Positions 1-8,658 of a DNA stretch of 64,000 nucleotides are shown here, piece after piece. This DNA comes from Calditrichia bacterium (lineage in GTDB: Bacteria; Calditrichota; Calditrichia; Calditrichales; Calditrichaceae). Location: the NCBI GenBank assembly GCA_026983775.1, contig JALSTK010000109.1:1-64000 (forward strand), given 5' to 3'. The notes beneath the pieces are model-generated. The model searched no databases and had not been told where the DNA came from. It saw nothing but the letters and a program-made list of their open reading frames with translations. Each line of letters begins with the position of its first letter. Within the stretch, counting starts at the first letter, position 1. The translations under genes were made by a program, and so were the position numbers.

Positions 1-454
1 CCTGTACGGCCTGCTCGCCATGCCATTTACTTTGCCCGTATACATTGATCGGGTGGGGGGTATCTTTTTCAGAATAGGGGGCCTGATCCCCGGCAAAGAC
101 AATGTCCGTAGAAAGGTAGATCATCCGGCAATTGTGTACCGCGCACCATCGGGCCAATTCGGCTGTGGCCAGAGCATTTACCCGTTCGGCCGTCTGGGCA
201 TCGGCCTGACAGGCTCCTAATCCGGCCATGGCCGCGGCATGGATTACCACATCAAAATGCTGATATTTTAGCTGAGCAGCAACATGCTCGGCTAAGTCCA
301 GAGAAATTAAGGGAATGGTTTCATAGAAAGGAGAAGAAATCCACCGCTCCGCATTGCGGATGGCACCCACAATTTGTACCCCCGCAGGTTTTTCACGTAA
401 TACATACTGACCAATGAAACCGCTGACACCGGTAATAAGAATACGTTTCGTCAT
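1..454 (-). CDS. RmlD-like extended SDR sugar-nucleotide reductase (partial, 3' end beyond window)
   Basis: The reading frame starts at the ATG at 452-454 and runs off the left edge, so about the first 151 residues are seen. It opens with a Rossmann strand and a nucleotide-binding glycine motif (ITGVSGFIG). About residue 120 it has STDIVFAGD, and near residue 143 the catalytic YxxxK (YGQSK). This arrangement is that of dTDP-4-dehydrorhamnose reductase (RmlD) and related NAD(P)-dependent sugar reductases or epimerases. It resembles the full RmlD-type gene at 12266-13168 in organisation and may be a paralogue. The substrate cannot be assigned. It lies 86 bases after the preceding DUF5683-type gene and has no obvious ribosome binding site or promoter of its own. 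The family is clear; the exact reaction is inferred. Confidence 0.8.
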   Translation of the reverse strand, partial: MTKRILITGVSGFIGQYVLREKPAGVQIVGAIRNAERWISSPFYETIPLISLDLAEHVAAQLKYQHFDVVIHAAAMAGLGACQADAQTAERVNALATAELARWCAVHNCRMIYLSTDIVFAGDQAPYSEKDTPHPINVYGQSKWHGEQAVQ

Positions 455-540
455 GCGGTAAAATAGCAGTTTTTATGATACAAAAAAAATGACCGGGCGC
501 AATTTTACGGTTTATGTTCCGAAAAAAATTTGAGCCGAAA

Positions 541-1320
541 TTAGAAGCGCCGCACCAACCGTAACCCCAGGTAAGAACGGGATCCCGCGGGAGAAGTGGA
601 CTCGAAACGGAATTGCCAGGCCCGGGTCTGTTCCAATTGCCGGTTATGGCGCCGGGCCAGACGCAAGGCATTCACTGCGCTGACCAGATGGTTCAAAACC
701 AGAGCTAATTGAAAATAGACTTCCTGATTCAGAATACTGTTGGCATGTAAACGGCGCCGGTCATACTCCAGACGATTCGTTTTTGAATCCCACTGCCAGA
801 AAAACTCGGGTGTCTCATCAAACATGGCCTCGAAATTCCGATCTCTTTCCCGCTGTTCATTGTAACCGTAAAGGTCATCATACTTGCCGATACTGCTCCA
901 GTATTTTAAATCTTTATGCTCACCGTTCACCCCGGCATGTTGTACGGCGAAGGCCATGTATTCATCTTCCAAGCGACCCGCATACCAGTTGTTGCCGTAC
1001 CAACCCAAACCCGCCAGTATTTCCATCCCGATAAAATAGGGTGTATACGAGGATGCGCCTACATAGTACTCGCCCATTCCGGGCAGAATCAGGCTCAAGA
1101 AAAAGGCTTTTCCCGGCGCTTTGTACGCCTTGCCTGCTATTTCGATCTTTTTGTTTTTTACCTGTCGGGTATATAAAACCGGCCCGGAATTTTGTATAGC
1201 CCGGATCAGGGCCTTACTCCGGGTAAAGGACCCTTGTAAAGGAGCGTTCTGAGCCGGGGCCAAACCGGCAAACAGGAGCAGCAGGAAAATCGTTTTACAT
1301 AACAGCTTAATATTTTTCAT
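541..1320 (-). CDS. DUF5683-type envelope protein with signal peptide
   Basis: This is a 259-residue protein if it starts at the ATG at 1320; a GTG three codons upstream is less likely, because the promoter seen at 1343-1372 leaves only a short leader. It has a cleavable signal peptide ending near AQN (residues 1-21). A hydrophobic segment with the motif LSLILPGMGEYYVG follows at about 70-85 and a second one at about 95-110. The LPG-G-YY-G pattern is characteristic of DUF5683 and related proteins of FCB bacteria, whose function is unknown. The C-terminal third has a helical segment with LVLNHLVSAVNA. The gene upstream (1452-2327) has the same plan, so the two are probably tandem paralogues. 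Location in the envelope is inferred from the signal peptide and the hydrophobic stretches. Confidence 0.7.
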   Translation of the reverse strand: MKNIKLLCKTIFLLLLFAGLAPAQNAPLQGSFTRSKALIRAIQNSGPVLYTRQVKNKKIEIAGKAYKAPGKAFFLSLILPGMGEYYVGASSYTPYFIGMEILAGLGWYGNNWYAGRLEDEYMAFAVQHAGVNGEHKDLKYWSSIGKYDDLYGYNEQRERDRNFEAMFDETPEFFWQWDSKTNRLEYDRRRLHANSILNQEVYFQLALVLNHLVSAVNALRLARRHNRQLEQTRAWQFRFESTSPAGSRSYLGLRLVRRF

Positions 1321-1342
1321 AGTACCCACTTAAATCATCTGT

Positions 1343-1372
1343 CTTATACATAAATACGAAAGCATCCGTCAA
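1343..1372 (-). promoter_or_regulatory. Sigma-70-like promoter for the 541-1320 gene
   Basis: Read on the minus strand, a -35 element TTGACG (1367-1372) and a -10 element TATAAG (1343-1348) are separated by 18 bases. The predicted start is close to position 1336, giving a leader of about 16 bases. This supports the ATG at 1320. Confidence 0.5.
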
Positions 1373-1451
1373 GTATCTTGTTAGAGAGTATTTCTATTGT
1401 AAATCATTCGCAGCGGTATTTGTTCCATCGTCTCCGATCCGCCATTCATGA

Positions 1452-2327
1452 TCACCAGCTTAGATTCAGGCCATACATGTTCACCACTTCATAGCCCACC
1501 CTCTGACGATGCGTATCAATAGAAAGGTGATATTTTTTATTATGAGCTTTAGCCGAATAGGCCGCTTCGAACATACTGGCCAGATGGTTCACCATGACCA
1601 AAATGACCATATTGGTCGCCACATCATAATATCCGTTACTCCGATCCCGCATGGACCGGTAAGCGGAAATATGCGGAGTCAGTTTCCGCAGATTATTAAT
1701 ATCATCATAATAATTGAAATCCGGTGCATCGTCCCAGCCCACACCGAACTGATGCAGATACTTGTATATCATCTCATAGTACTGTTGTGTTTTGGTATCG
1801 GGCAGAGTATGGGTGTAGCCCACCTGCGCTTCTTTTTGGCGCAAGGCGTTGATAACATCCTGCGTGTAATAGGATTCCAGAATCAGGTTATCCGTGCCGA
1901 TCTGTACCGTCGGGTCGGAATCCGACCAGACTCCCTCGGCCACCGCCTTGCTATAGACTTTTGACCAGTATTTACGCTCATTCCAATGGGCATCGCCGAA
2001 GTGTCTCATGCGCACATCCTCATCATCGCCTTTTTTATTGTAAACGACATTCGCTGTCCAGAAGGCGATTTCCAGTCCGGCAAAAACCGCCGTTTTCCAG
2101 TAAGAACCGTTATAGGCCTGACCGGCTCCGGGAAGCACTACAGAAAACAGGGCCGCTTTTATACCCGATTTACGCTGAATTTGTTTAACGGTCTGCCCGC
2201 TGTCCGCCTGCATGGCCCGGGACAACAAAGCAAAACGGGTAGGATTCAAATCAATCGGGGACGGATTTGTTCCCGCCATACCCCTTGAACTCATGAGCAA
2301 CATCAAAAAAATTACTAAAACACGCAT
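1452..2327 (-). CDS. DUF5683-type envelope protein with signal peptide (paralogue)
   Basis: This is a 291-residue protein with a signal peptide (residues 1-19, ending AMA-G). A conserved segment SVVLPGAGQAYNGSYW lies at about 62-77, followed by a hydrophobic helix at about 79-95. The LPGAGQ-YNG-W motif is the hallmark of DUF5683, a family of FCB envelope proteins of unknown role. A C-terminal helix (about 240-262) has the pattern VILVMVNHLASMFEAAYSA, matching the NHL segment of the 541-1320 product. This supports a tandem duplication followed by divergence. A good ribosome binding site (AGAGG) sits 8 bases before the ATG. The gene is 108 bases downstream of the metallopeptidase-barrel gene, with no convincing terminator between them. 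Confidence 0.75.
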   Translation of the reverse strand: MRVLVIFLMLLMSSRGMAGTNPSPIDLNPTRFALLSRAMQADSGQTVKQIQRKSGIKAALFSVVLPGAGQAYNGSYWKTAVFAGLEIAFWTANVVYNKKGDDEDVRMRHFGDAHWNERKYWSKVYSKAVAEGVWSDSDPTVQIGTDNLILESYYTQDVINALRQKEAQVGYTHTLPDTKTQQYYEMIYKYLHQFGVGWDDAPDFNYYDDINNLRKLTPHISAYRSMRDRSNGYYDVATNMVILVMVNHLASMFEAAYSAKAHNKKYHLSIDTHRQRVGYEVVNMYGLNLSW

Positions 2328-2435
2328 TGTTCGAACCTCTTCGTTGTTTTTACCATCCCGAAGATGGATAAAATTTCATTTTCGGACAACCAAAACCGTT
2401 CGTTAGTCCAAATCACCCTTCCTCTTCTACACCTT

Positions 2436-5400
2436 TTAATGCCACAATCCGCTACCTAAACTCTGCAATTTCTCCCGTAAATCGAATTCATATAACAAGC
2501 CGAAATAAAAGCGCCACTCCCTGGGATAGGTGACCATCCGCCCGCGGGAACCGTCCCAATTTTTGGCTTCGTCCAAAGGATACACCGCTTCGGCAAAAAA
2601 ACGAGTAGGAAAAATGGAATAAGAAAATGCATCCAATCGCAACTGCACCCCAATATCGCGTTTAAAATCCTTTAGCCTGAGCCGGGCATTATTACGCCAG
2701 GCATGACCGAAATCATAAAACATACCGAGATAAATTTTATTGAAATAGAGATGTTTAATACGCCAGTCCAGATGCCCGAATAAGGGGAACCGGTAGCTGA
2801 GAGTTGAAATCAATTTATAGCGTCCTTCTATACTGAAAAAGGAATAGCCTTTCATACCGAGCAGACCACCGGCATACAGATCAAAAAAACTGTCTACCGG
2901 GCGATCAATATAACCGCTTTGCAGACGAAAACTTATCGTATGCCCTGCTAACCAGGGATTTTTGAAATACTCTTCCCAATCCAGACTAAACTGGTTAAAT
3001 AGATATTTTTTGTATATTTCTTTTAAACCGATGGTGCTGACGGCAAAATCATTTAAAAAATCGTTGGATTCCAGACTGTACTGAAAAGAGACCAGCCTGC
3101 CCCCGGAAGGATTTATTTCGCTGTTCTTATCGGGATGAATCTGATTGACAATCACCTGGGCTTCCAGAGCCTGACCTTTTAAATACGTATAATGAAAGGT
3201 AAAAGGAATCTCCCATGTTTTACGATAGCTATCATACAGCTTTTTCTGGTCAATCTTGGCGTTGTAACGCCGCCAGACATAATTCAACTTCACATCGGCC
3301 GTATGGAAGAGTCGTTGGCGCAGACCCAGGCGTACCTCTGTCAAATCGAAGTTGATATCCCGATGATAATTTAAAGAATACCCACCCCTGGGCACATTCA
3401 ACGTGTCATTCCTGATATTGGCGGATAGATTGTAGGCTTCGATAAACAAGGTGGGGTTCATGGTATGGATCTCGAACGAACCGTACAGATCATAATCCAT
3501 ATAGCGATTCACCGCCGCCCCGGCAACCAAATTGTATTTATTCAAAACATCCGAAGAAACCAGAAAAAACCCGGGTTTTACGGTGCCGTAATCAATCCAT
3601 AATCTCGGTAGAATATGGATATCCGTAAAAGTTTGTTTATAGGGACGAATTTTGGGCAGCGGGGGTAGACTGTTATTATAATCAACCCTGGGTATTTTTT
3701 GAATATAGTGAGGGTCATACACAGCCCATTGTTTGTTTACTGACCGGGGATGATCCAGTTCATAAATATGGTAACCCAGACTGTCGTAATCGGCATAAAC
3801 CAGCTGACCCGATTCATCAACTGCGGGCATCATGGCCCCGCCGGTTACATTGGTAAGTAATTCGGTCCGACCGTTTTCTAAATTTCGTCGGTAAATATTG
3901 TAGATCCCGGTTGTGCTGGCCGCATAATACAGCCAGGGGCTGTGGGGTTGAAAGAAAGGATAGCGTATCTCTTCCGGAGCCGTCAGAAACATTCCGAAAG
4001 AATCGCGTTTCACATCATAGAAACCCAGGTTGCGGCCGTAAGCAATCGCCGTATCGAAGACAATAATCGAATCCGTATTGGACCAGCGGGGATGAAAAAT
4101 CTGCCGATCCGTTTCGAAATAAAGGACCTGCCGAATCGATCCGCCTTTGAAAGAAGCCTTACGATAATTTCTAATATCCCTCGGTACTCCTTCGGTCAGG
4201 CGGCCGTCTTCAATATTGTAATAAACGGCTTTAGTAAATTTATTGGGAATAGAATCCGGCAGGCGGTAGATATTTAACTGATTTAATCCGTCCGTGGCGG
4301 AAACAAACACTATTTTTTTACCGTCATGACTAAAGTCGGGATTAGTACCCCGTAACTGTTCGGTTAAGCGGATTTCCTTATCCTTTTTAAAATCGTACAA
4401 AAAGAGATCGTTATAGGCAGAGCCATACTTGTTGCGATCCTGGCGGGCATATACAAGATACCGGCCATCCGGAGACCAGCTCAGTGAAGAGGTGATTCTG
4501 GAGGCAATTGCTTTCTTTAATCCGCTTTTTCGATCATAAATATACAGTTTATTGATTCCGAAATAGTCTTCTCCGCGATTGGAAACATAGGCGATTTTTT
4601 TGCTATCCGGAGACCAACAGGGGTAGATATCGGCTGAACCGTTGATTTCGATTCCTTTGCCCTTCACTAAATGCCGGCGGATGATTGCGGTCTCTTTCAA
4701 ATATGTATCTTTCAGCGAATCGGACCAATCTTTATATAGCTTTTCTGCAGAATATCCGGTGGCTTTTTGCAGAGCGCCTTCAAAGGTCAGCGCACTCCAA
4801 TGGGAGCACCTGCCGGTAATCGAATCCAGAATCGATTCACCAAAGCGTTTCGCCAGATAATTGACCAAAGAAAACCCTTGATTATAAGAGGATTCATTAC
4901 CGTTGCTGCTTTTCCCGAATACGGTCATTTCATTATAAGTAAGCAGTTTATGATGCAACACCCGATCGCGTAAAATCATCTCCCGATGGGGATCGCGATA
5001 GTCATAACGACTGCCCGGTGCCTGGTGCTGAGCGGTTCCCTCGGCAAACCATACGGGCAGAGTAATGGAACTTACCGGATATACGACCAGCGTATTGGGA
5101 AAACCGCGTACCACATCTTTACGCCGTTCTTTTTCATACCCGATTATTTGAACAAACCCGAAAGGAAAGGTCAAACTACTTTTCATCATTTTCTGGATGG
5201 AAATCATATGGGTAAATTCATGGGTGACCACATTACGCAACCAGTTGGTCGTACCGCGCATGATATAATCCAGATTGGAAGCCCAGATTTCCACTTTATT
5301 ATCCAGAAAAAAAGCACCGCCGTTTGAATAATCGTCCGTGTCACGAATCACGAAATGGATTTTGGATTTAGGATGATAATCGTAGAGAGCCGTTACATGG

Positions 5401-5597
5401 GGATAAATATCCTCGGCAATTTTTGCGACGAGAAGCGCTGTCCGTCGGGTGCCTACCGCATAATGTACGGTAAAATGTTCCGTATCAAATGACTTCCATT
5501 GTAATTCGGGATGATTATATTCGGTAGATTGCGCCCGGGCCGTATTGACCAGCATAAAAAATGCACAAAGGAAGAGAATATGTTTCATTGTGTTCAT
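2436..5597 (-). CDS. Secreted gluzincin peptidase / beta-propeller / outer-membrane barrel fusion
   Basis: This 1053-residue protein has a signal peptide (about 1-22). Residues 35-230 form a peptidase-MA-like domain with HEFTH at 126-130 and a downstream WFAEG (Glu186) as the third zinc ligand, the HEXXH-plus-Glu arrangement of gluzincins. About residues 315-660 hold TolB/PD40-type propeller blades (YPCWSPDSKKIAYVS, LSWSPDGRYLVYA and similar). The last 300 or so residues resemble a bacterial surface antigen (BamA/D15) barrel, with many aromatic beta-strands and the motif GGLLGMKGYSFF. Family knowledge suggests an outer-membrane protein; whether the protease faces the surface or the periplasm cannot be read from the sequence. 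Its start is 5 bases after the stop of the M6-like cargo gene, so the two are probably co-translated. The ATG at 5588 is an alternative start. Confidence 0.8.
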   Translation of the reverse strand: MNTMKHILFLCAFFMLVNTARAQSTEYNHPELQWKSFDTEHFTVHYAVGTRRTALLVAKIAEDIYPHVTALYDYHPKSKIHFVIRDTDDYSNGGAFFLDNKVEIWASNLDYIMRGTTNWLRNVVTHEFTHMISIQKMMKSSLTFPFGFVQIIGYEKERRKDVVRGFPNTLVVYPVSSITLPVWFAEGTAQHQAPGSRYDYRDPHREMILRDRVLHHKLLTYNEMTVFGKSSNGNESSYNQGFSLVNYLAKRFGESILDSITGRCSHWSALTFEGALQKATGYSAEKLYKDWSDSLKDTYLKETAIIRRHLVKGKGIEINGSADIYPCWSPDSKKIAYVSNRGEDYFGINKLYIYDRKSGLKKAIASRITSSLSWSPDGRYLVYARQDRNKYGSAYNDLFLYDFKKDKEIRLTEQLRGTNPDFSHDGKKIVFVSATDGLNQLNIYRLPDSIPNKFTKAVYYNIEDGRLTEGVPRDIRNYRKASFKGGSIRQVLYFETDRQIFHPRWSNTDSIIVFDTAIAYGRNLGFYDVKRDSFGMFLTAPEEIRYPFFQPHSPWLYYAASTTGIYNIYRRNLENGRTELLTNVTGGAMMPAVDESGQLVYADYDSLGYHIYELDHPRSVNKQWAVYDPHYIQKIPRVDYNNSLPPLPKIRPYKQTFTDIHILPRLWIDYGTVKPGFFLVSSDVLNKYNLVAGAAVNRYMDYDLYGSFEIHTMNPTLFIEAYNLSANIRNDTLNVPRGGYSLNYHRDINFDLTEVRLGLRQRLFHTADVKLNYVWRRYNAKIDQKKLYDSYRKTWEIPFTFHYTYLKGQALEAQVIVNQIHPDKNSEINPSGGRLVSFQYSLESNDFLNDFAVSTIGLKEIYKKYLFNQFSLDWEEYFKNPWLAGHTISFRLQSGYIDRPVDSFFDLYAGGLLGMKGYSFFSIEGRYKLISTLSYRFPLFGHLDWRIKHLYFNKIYLGMFYDFGHAWRNNARLRLKDFKRDIGVQLRLDAFSYSIFPTRFFAEAVYPLDEAKNWDGSRGRMVTYPREWRFYFGLLYEFDLREKLQSLGSGLWH

Positions 5598-5602
5598 TGG
5601 AA

Positions 5603-8575
5603 TTAATGTACCACCATAATTTTAATAATCTTTCGTTCCGTTCTCGTCGCCGATTTTGCTTCGACCCGACACAGATAGATACCGGAAGCTTTGCCGCTAA
5701 CATTCCAGGCAATCTCATTGGCCATCTGTCCCTTACCCGGGCCGTCAAATTCATCCACCGCTTCTCCGCTGGTATCAAAAATTTTGATATGCACTGCGGC
5801 ATCTTCGGTGAGATAGTAGCGAATAGTCGTAAAATTTCCCTGATTCGGATTAGGGTAGTTATAGACCCTTTTGAAAGGCATGAGTTCGTTGGATACCGGC
5901 TGATAAACCAGCCCCTGTTCCAGGAGCATATTGTTCGATGCGTCGATACGTTCCTGCTTCCATAGATACGAAGAAGGGTCGCTTTTCGGAGACAATTGCC
6001 AGCCCAAAACCGTACCCTTCCGGGTGACAGCCAGCAGTTCCATGGCCGGATCGGCATCCAATTGGACGATCATCGGCGTAGAAGTCAAAGAGAAACCGGC
6101 CGAAAGCGGGAAGCCGCCGACACTTTGGCCCAGGATATTAAAAGCCATCAGTTGACCGTCGGAGGTGACACTCAGAAAATCCAAAGTCCCGTCTCCGTCC
6201 AGATCACCGATCAGAGGGGTCCCGACCAAGGATTGACCCGGTTCCAGGTAAGTATCTATGGGAAACCCGGATACCAGATTACCCTGCTGGTTAAGTGCCA
6301 CGATTTGAGAAGGTGTATTAAAAACCAAATCGTAGGTTCCCAGACCTTCGATGTCGGCCACCGCAAACTGGCCGGTCACTTCGAACTGAGTCGGCCATTC
6401 CTGCCACTGCGAACCGGGAGCATCGGTTTTAAAAGAAAAATGCCCGCTCCCGGCCGAATAAATAAAAGTGGCCATGGTTTGATCGTTAAGCCGAACCCGG
6501 GCGGCGTAAGTGGTCTGCCGGGGGAAATCTACTACGCTTCCCTTACTGTTAATCAATAATGGAAGCTCAGGTCTTTCCCGTTTTTGACGGGAGACAATCT
6601 GTCCCAGACGGTCTACGGCATATACCGAATCGTTTAAAGCGGAAACATAGACCCATTGCTTTCGGCTGATCAGTTCTGCAGAAAGCCCTTGCGAGAAGGA
6701 GATCGGGCTGAACAGAGGAGCTAACAGAGAATCCGCCGTCATGGCGGTCAGATCAAAACCGTATAGCGTATCCCCGGAGAGCACGAACAGGGCGTCGTAT
6801 CGTTGATCTTGATTGCTATCCATCAAAGCCAGAGGAAGTTCTTTCGCGGATATACCGATCCGGGCAATATCCCGAACGGGATAACCGAATAGAGACTTTC
6901 CTTCAGGGCCGACCGCATAAATACCTCCGTTTTGCGAAACCATGAAAGCGAAGGTTCCTTGTTGGCCTTCAACGGCACCGGCAATACTGGTACCCGGAAA
7001 TGAATCAACCGCAGATAGATGAACCGGAAAACCGGTCTCGTTCATATCCTGCAGGTAATCGAAAGACATGGATAGCCCTTTGTTGCTGGAGAAGTTTTTT
7101 AAAACCACATGGGAGAAAGCGTGGTTGCGGTTCGCCCGACTGGCCGGGATGGAACGACTCGAAAATTCGTTGGTATAGCGCTCGAATCCTTCCAGGTAGG
7201 TGGGACGGTTACGGAACCAGAAATCAGCCAGCCATCCTAAATCCTTTTGATAGCCCGCTTCCAGTAAGGTATAGGTTTGACCGATATCCTGAGCACCGTC
7301 CGCTTCTTCAATTTTGACCGCCATGTTCCGGGGATCATCATTAATGGCCTGTTCCCCTCCTTTTTCCCGAATGATCCGTTCATCCACATGCCAGATCAAA
7401 ATACCCGCCCCGGGCAAGCCCCAATCATAATTGGGTACGGAAAGCAATACACCGCTCTCACCAATCTCGATTTTGTCTCCATAATACCGCTTAAGAATCT
7501 CGAGATAGGATGGAGGCTCATTGCGTTCACTGTAAAATACATCATACAGAGAATCTATTTTTACCCGGGCATTTCCGCGAAATTCGAGTAAGTAATATTC
7601 ACTGTCATTAATCGGTACCTGAACCATGGTAGGCAAACCGGAAGGGTTTTCCGAACCCAATCGGGCCAGCTTCACCTGATTTTGGGGGTGTTGCAGAACA
7701 AGCGTTTCACCCCAGCCCAACAGCTTTCGCGAGAAGGCGCCCGGCGGGGATGGAACCAGGCCGTTCATGTTCAACAGTCCGGCATCCATCAGACCGAAGC
7801 GGCCTACGCCGGTCCGTTGGGTAGACGGACTGAACAGGTCATACAGGCCAAGATAGGAGCCGATATTGGAAACGAACATTCCGGTCAGGGCGATCTGAAT
7901 GCCCGGCCTGTTTTCCGTTTCAGGCAAAAGAATACCGGAGCGAACCCGAAAGGTGCCGTTATTGACCCGAACACCGTCAAATTGATTGCCGATAGATTTT
8001 TGAATAAAATCCCGGGTCAGATAAAGCGAGGGGATATCCTGGGGAGTGACATCATAGCCCAAATTGACATCTTTGCCTATGCCGGCATGAAAAATAACCA
8101 CCAGGTCATATTTGCTGAAATCGATGTGCGCATCCGATTGATCGGCCGCTTGCACGGCATCGATAAATAGTTTACTCAGACCCTGATTGATCGCCTGATT
8201 GGTTGTATTGGGATTGTAATAGCCCATATCATGGGGAAGTTCGAAGGATTCGTTTTCCGTAGCCGGATATACATCACCTTTTATGGCCACATGCCCGTTG
8301 GAAACCTTCGCAAAATAATTGGCAGCCGCCCGAACCTGATCTTCAAAATAGAGACGATTATGGGGAGCAGGGTCAATCGCATAGGGATCGGTGGTAGTCG
8401 TATCGATCATGAATCTGCCGTCGCCGCTGGTTAATCCGTTATGATCCGGAAGAAAGGAAACACGCAAAGCACAAATTCGGATGGAATCCGTTGCGCCCTG
8501 GGCCTGAACCGAAAAGTACACGATAAAATTCAGTAATACACTGAACATAAATAGAGTAAGATATTTTTTCATCAT
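5603..8575 (-). CDS. T9SS cargo with an M6-like protease domain lacking the catalytic HEXXH
   Basis: This 990-residue protein has a signal peptide (about 1-26). The N-terminal half follows the M6 (immune inhibitor A-like) plan: RVSFLPDHN-LTSGDGRF near 38-55, then GLYDLF, GRFGLMDAGLLN and LLGWGE at about 243-290. At the place where active M6 enzymes have HEFGH-LGLPDLY, this protein has S236-N237-I-G-S240, then YLGLYDLF. All three catalytic or zinc-binding residues are therefore replaced. Residues from about 520 to 880 hold FG-GAP/VCBS-like repeats (IGDLDGDGTLDFLSV). The last 90 or so residues are a T9SS type A sorting domain (YNYPNPNQGNFTTI, then a C-terminal beta-sandwich). Export and surface attachment by T9SS are inferred from that domain. 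It stands between a terminator (8624-8649) and the active metallopeptidase gene. Confidence 0.8.
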   Translation of the reverse strand: MMKKYLTLFMFSVLLNFIVYFSVQAQGATDSIRICALRVSFLPDHNGLTSGDGRFMIDTTTTDPYAIDPAPHNRLYFEDQVRAAANYFAKVSNGHVAIKGDVYPATENESFELPHDMGYYNPNTTNQAINQGLSKLFIDAVQAADQSDAHIDFSKYDLVVIFHAGIGKDVNLGYDVTPQDIPSLYLTRDFIQKSIGNQFDGVRVNNGTFRVRSGILLPETENRPGIQIALTGMFVSNIGSYLGLYDLFSPSTQRTGVGRFGLMDAGLLNMNGLVPSPPGAFSRKLLGWGETLVLQHPQNQVKLARLGSENPSGLPTMVQVPINDSEYYLLEFRGNARVKIDSLYDVFYSERNEPPSYLEILKRYYGDKIEIGESGVLLSVPNYDWGLPGAGILIWHVDERIIREKGGEQAINDDPRNMAVKIEEADGAQDIGQTYTLLEAGYQKDLGWLADFWFRNRPTYLEGFERYTNEFSSRSIPASRANRNHAFSHVVLKNFSSNKGLSMSFDYLQDMNETGFPVHLSAVDSFPGTSIAGAVEGQQGTFAFMVSQNGGIYAVGPEGKSLFGYPVRDIARIGISAKELPLALMDSNQDQRYDALFVLSGDTLYGFDLTAMTADSLLAPLFSPISFSQGLSAELISRKQWVYVSALNDSVYAVDRLGQIVSRQKRERPELPLLINSKGSVVDFPRQTTYAARVRLNDQTMATFIYSAGSGHFSFKTDAPGSQWQEWPTQFEVTGQFAVADIEGLGTYDLVFNTPSQIVALNQQGNLVSGFPIDTYLEPGQSLVGTPLIGDLDGDGTLDFLSVTSDGQLMAFNILGQSVGGFPLSAGFSLTSTPMIVQLDADPAMELLAVTRKGTVLGWQLSPKSDPSSYLWKQERIDASNNMLLEQGLVYQPVSNELMPFKRVYNYPNPNQGNFTTIRYYLTEDAAVHIKIFDTSGEAVDEFDGPGKGQMANEIAWNVSGKASGIYLCRVEAKSATRTERKIIKIMVVH

Positions 8576-8623
8576 CAGATTTTCTTAGACAAGATTAGCA
8601 TTTATAAAATACGGGCTATTCAG

Positions 8624-8649
8624 AAAAAGGGAACCTTTCGGTTCCCTTT
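8624..8649 (-). terminator. Rho-independent terminator after the second porV gene
   Basis: A perfect 10-bp stem (8626-8635 with 8640-8649) closes a 4-base loop. On the minus strand it is followed by a short T-rich tail. It lies 10 bases past the porV-like stop codon. Confidence 0.85.
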
Positions 8650-8658
8650 CTGATTGAA

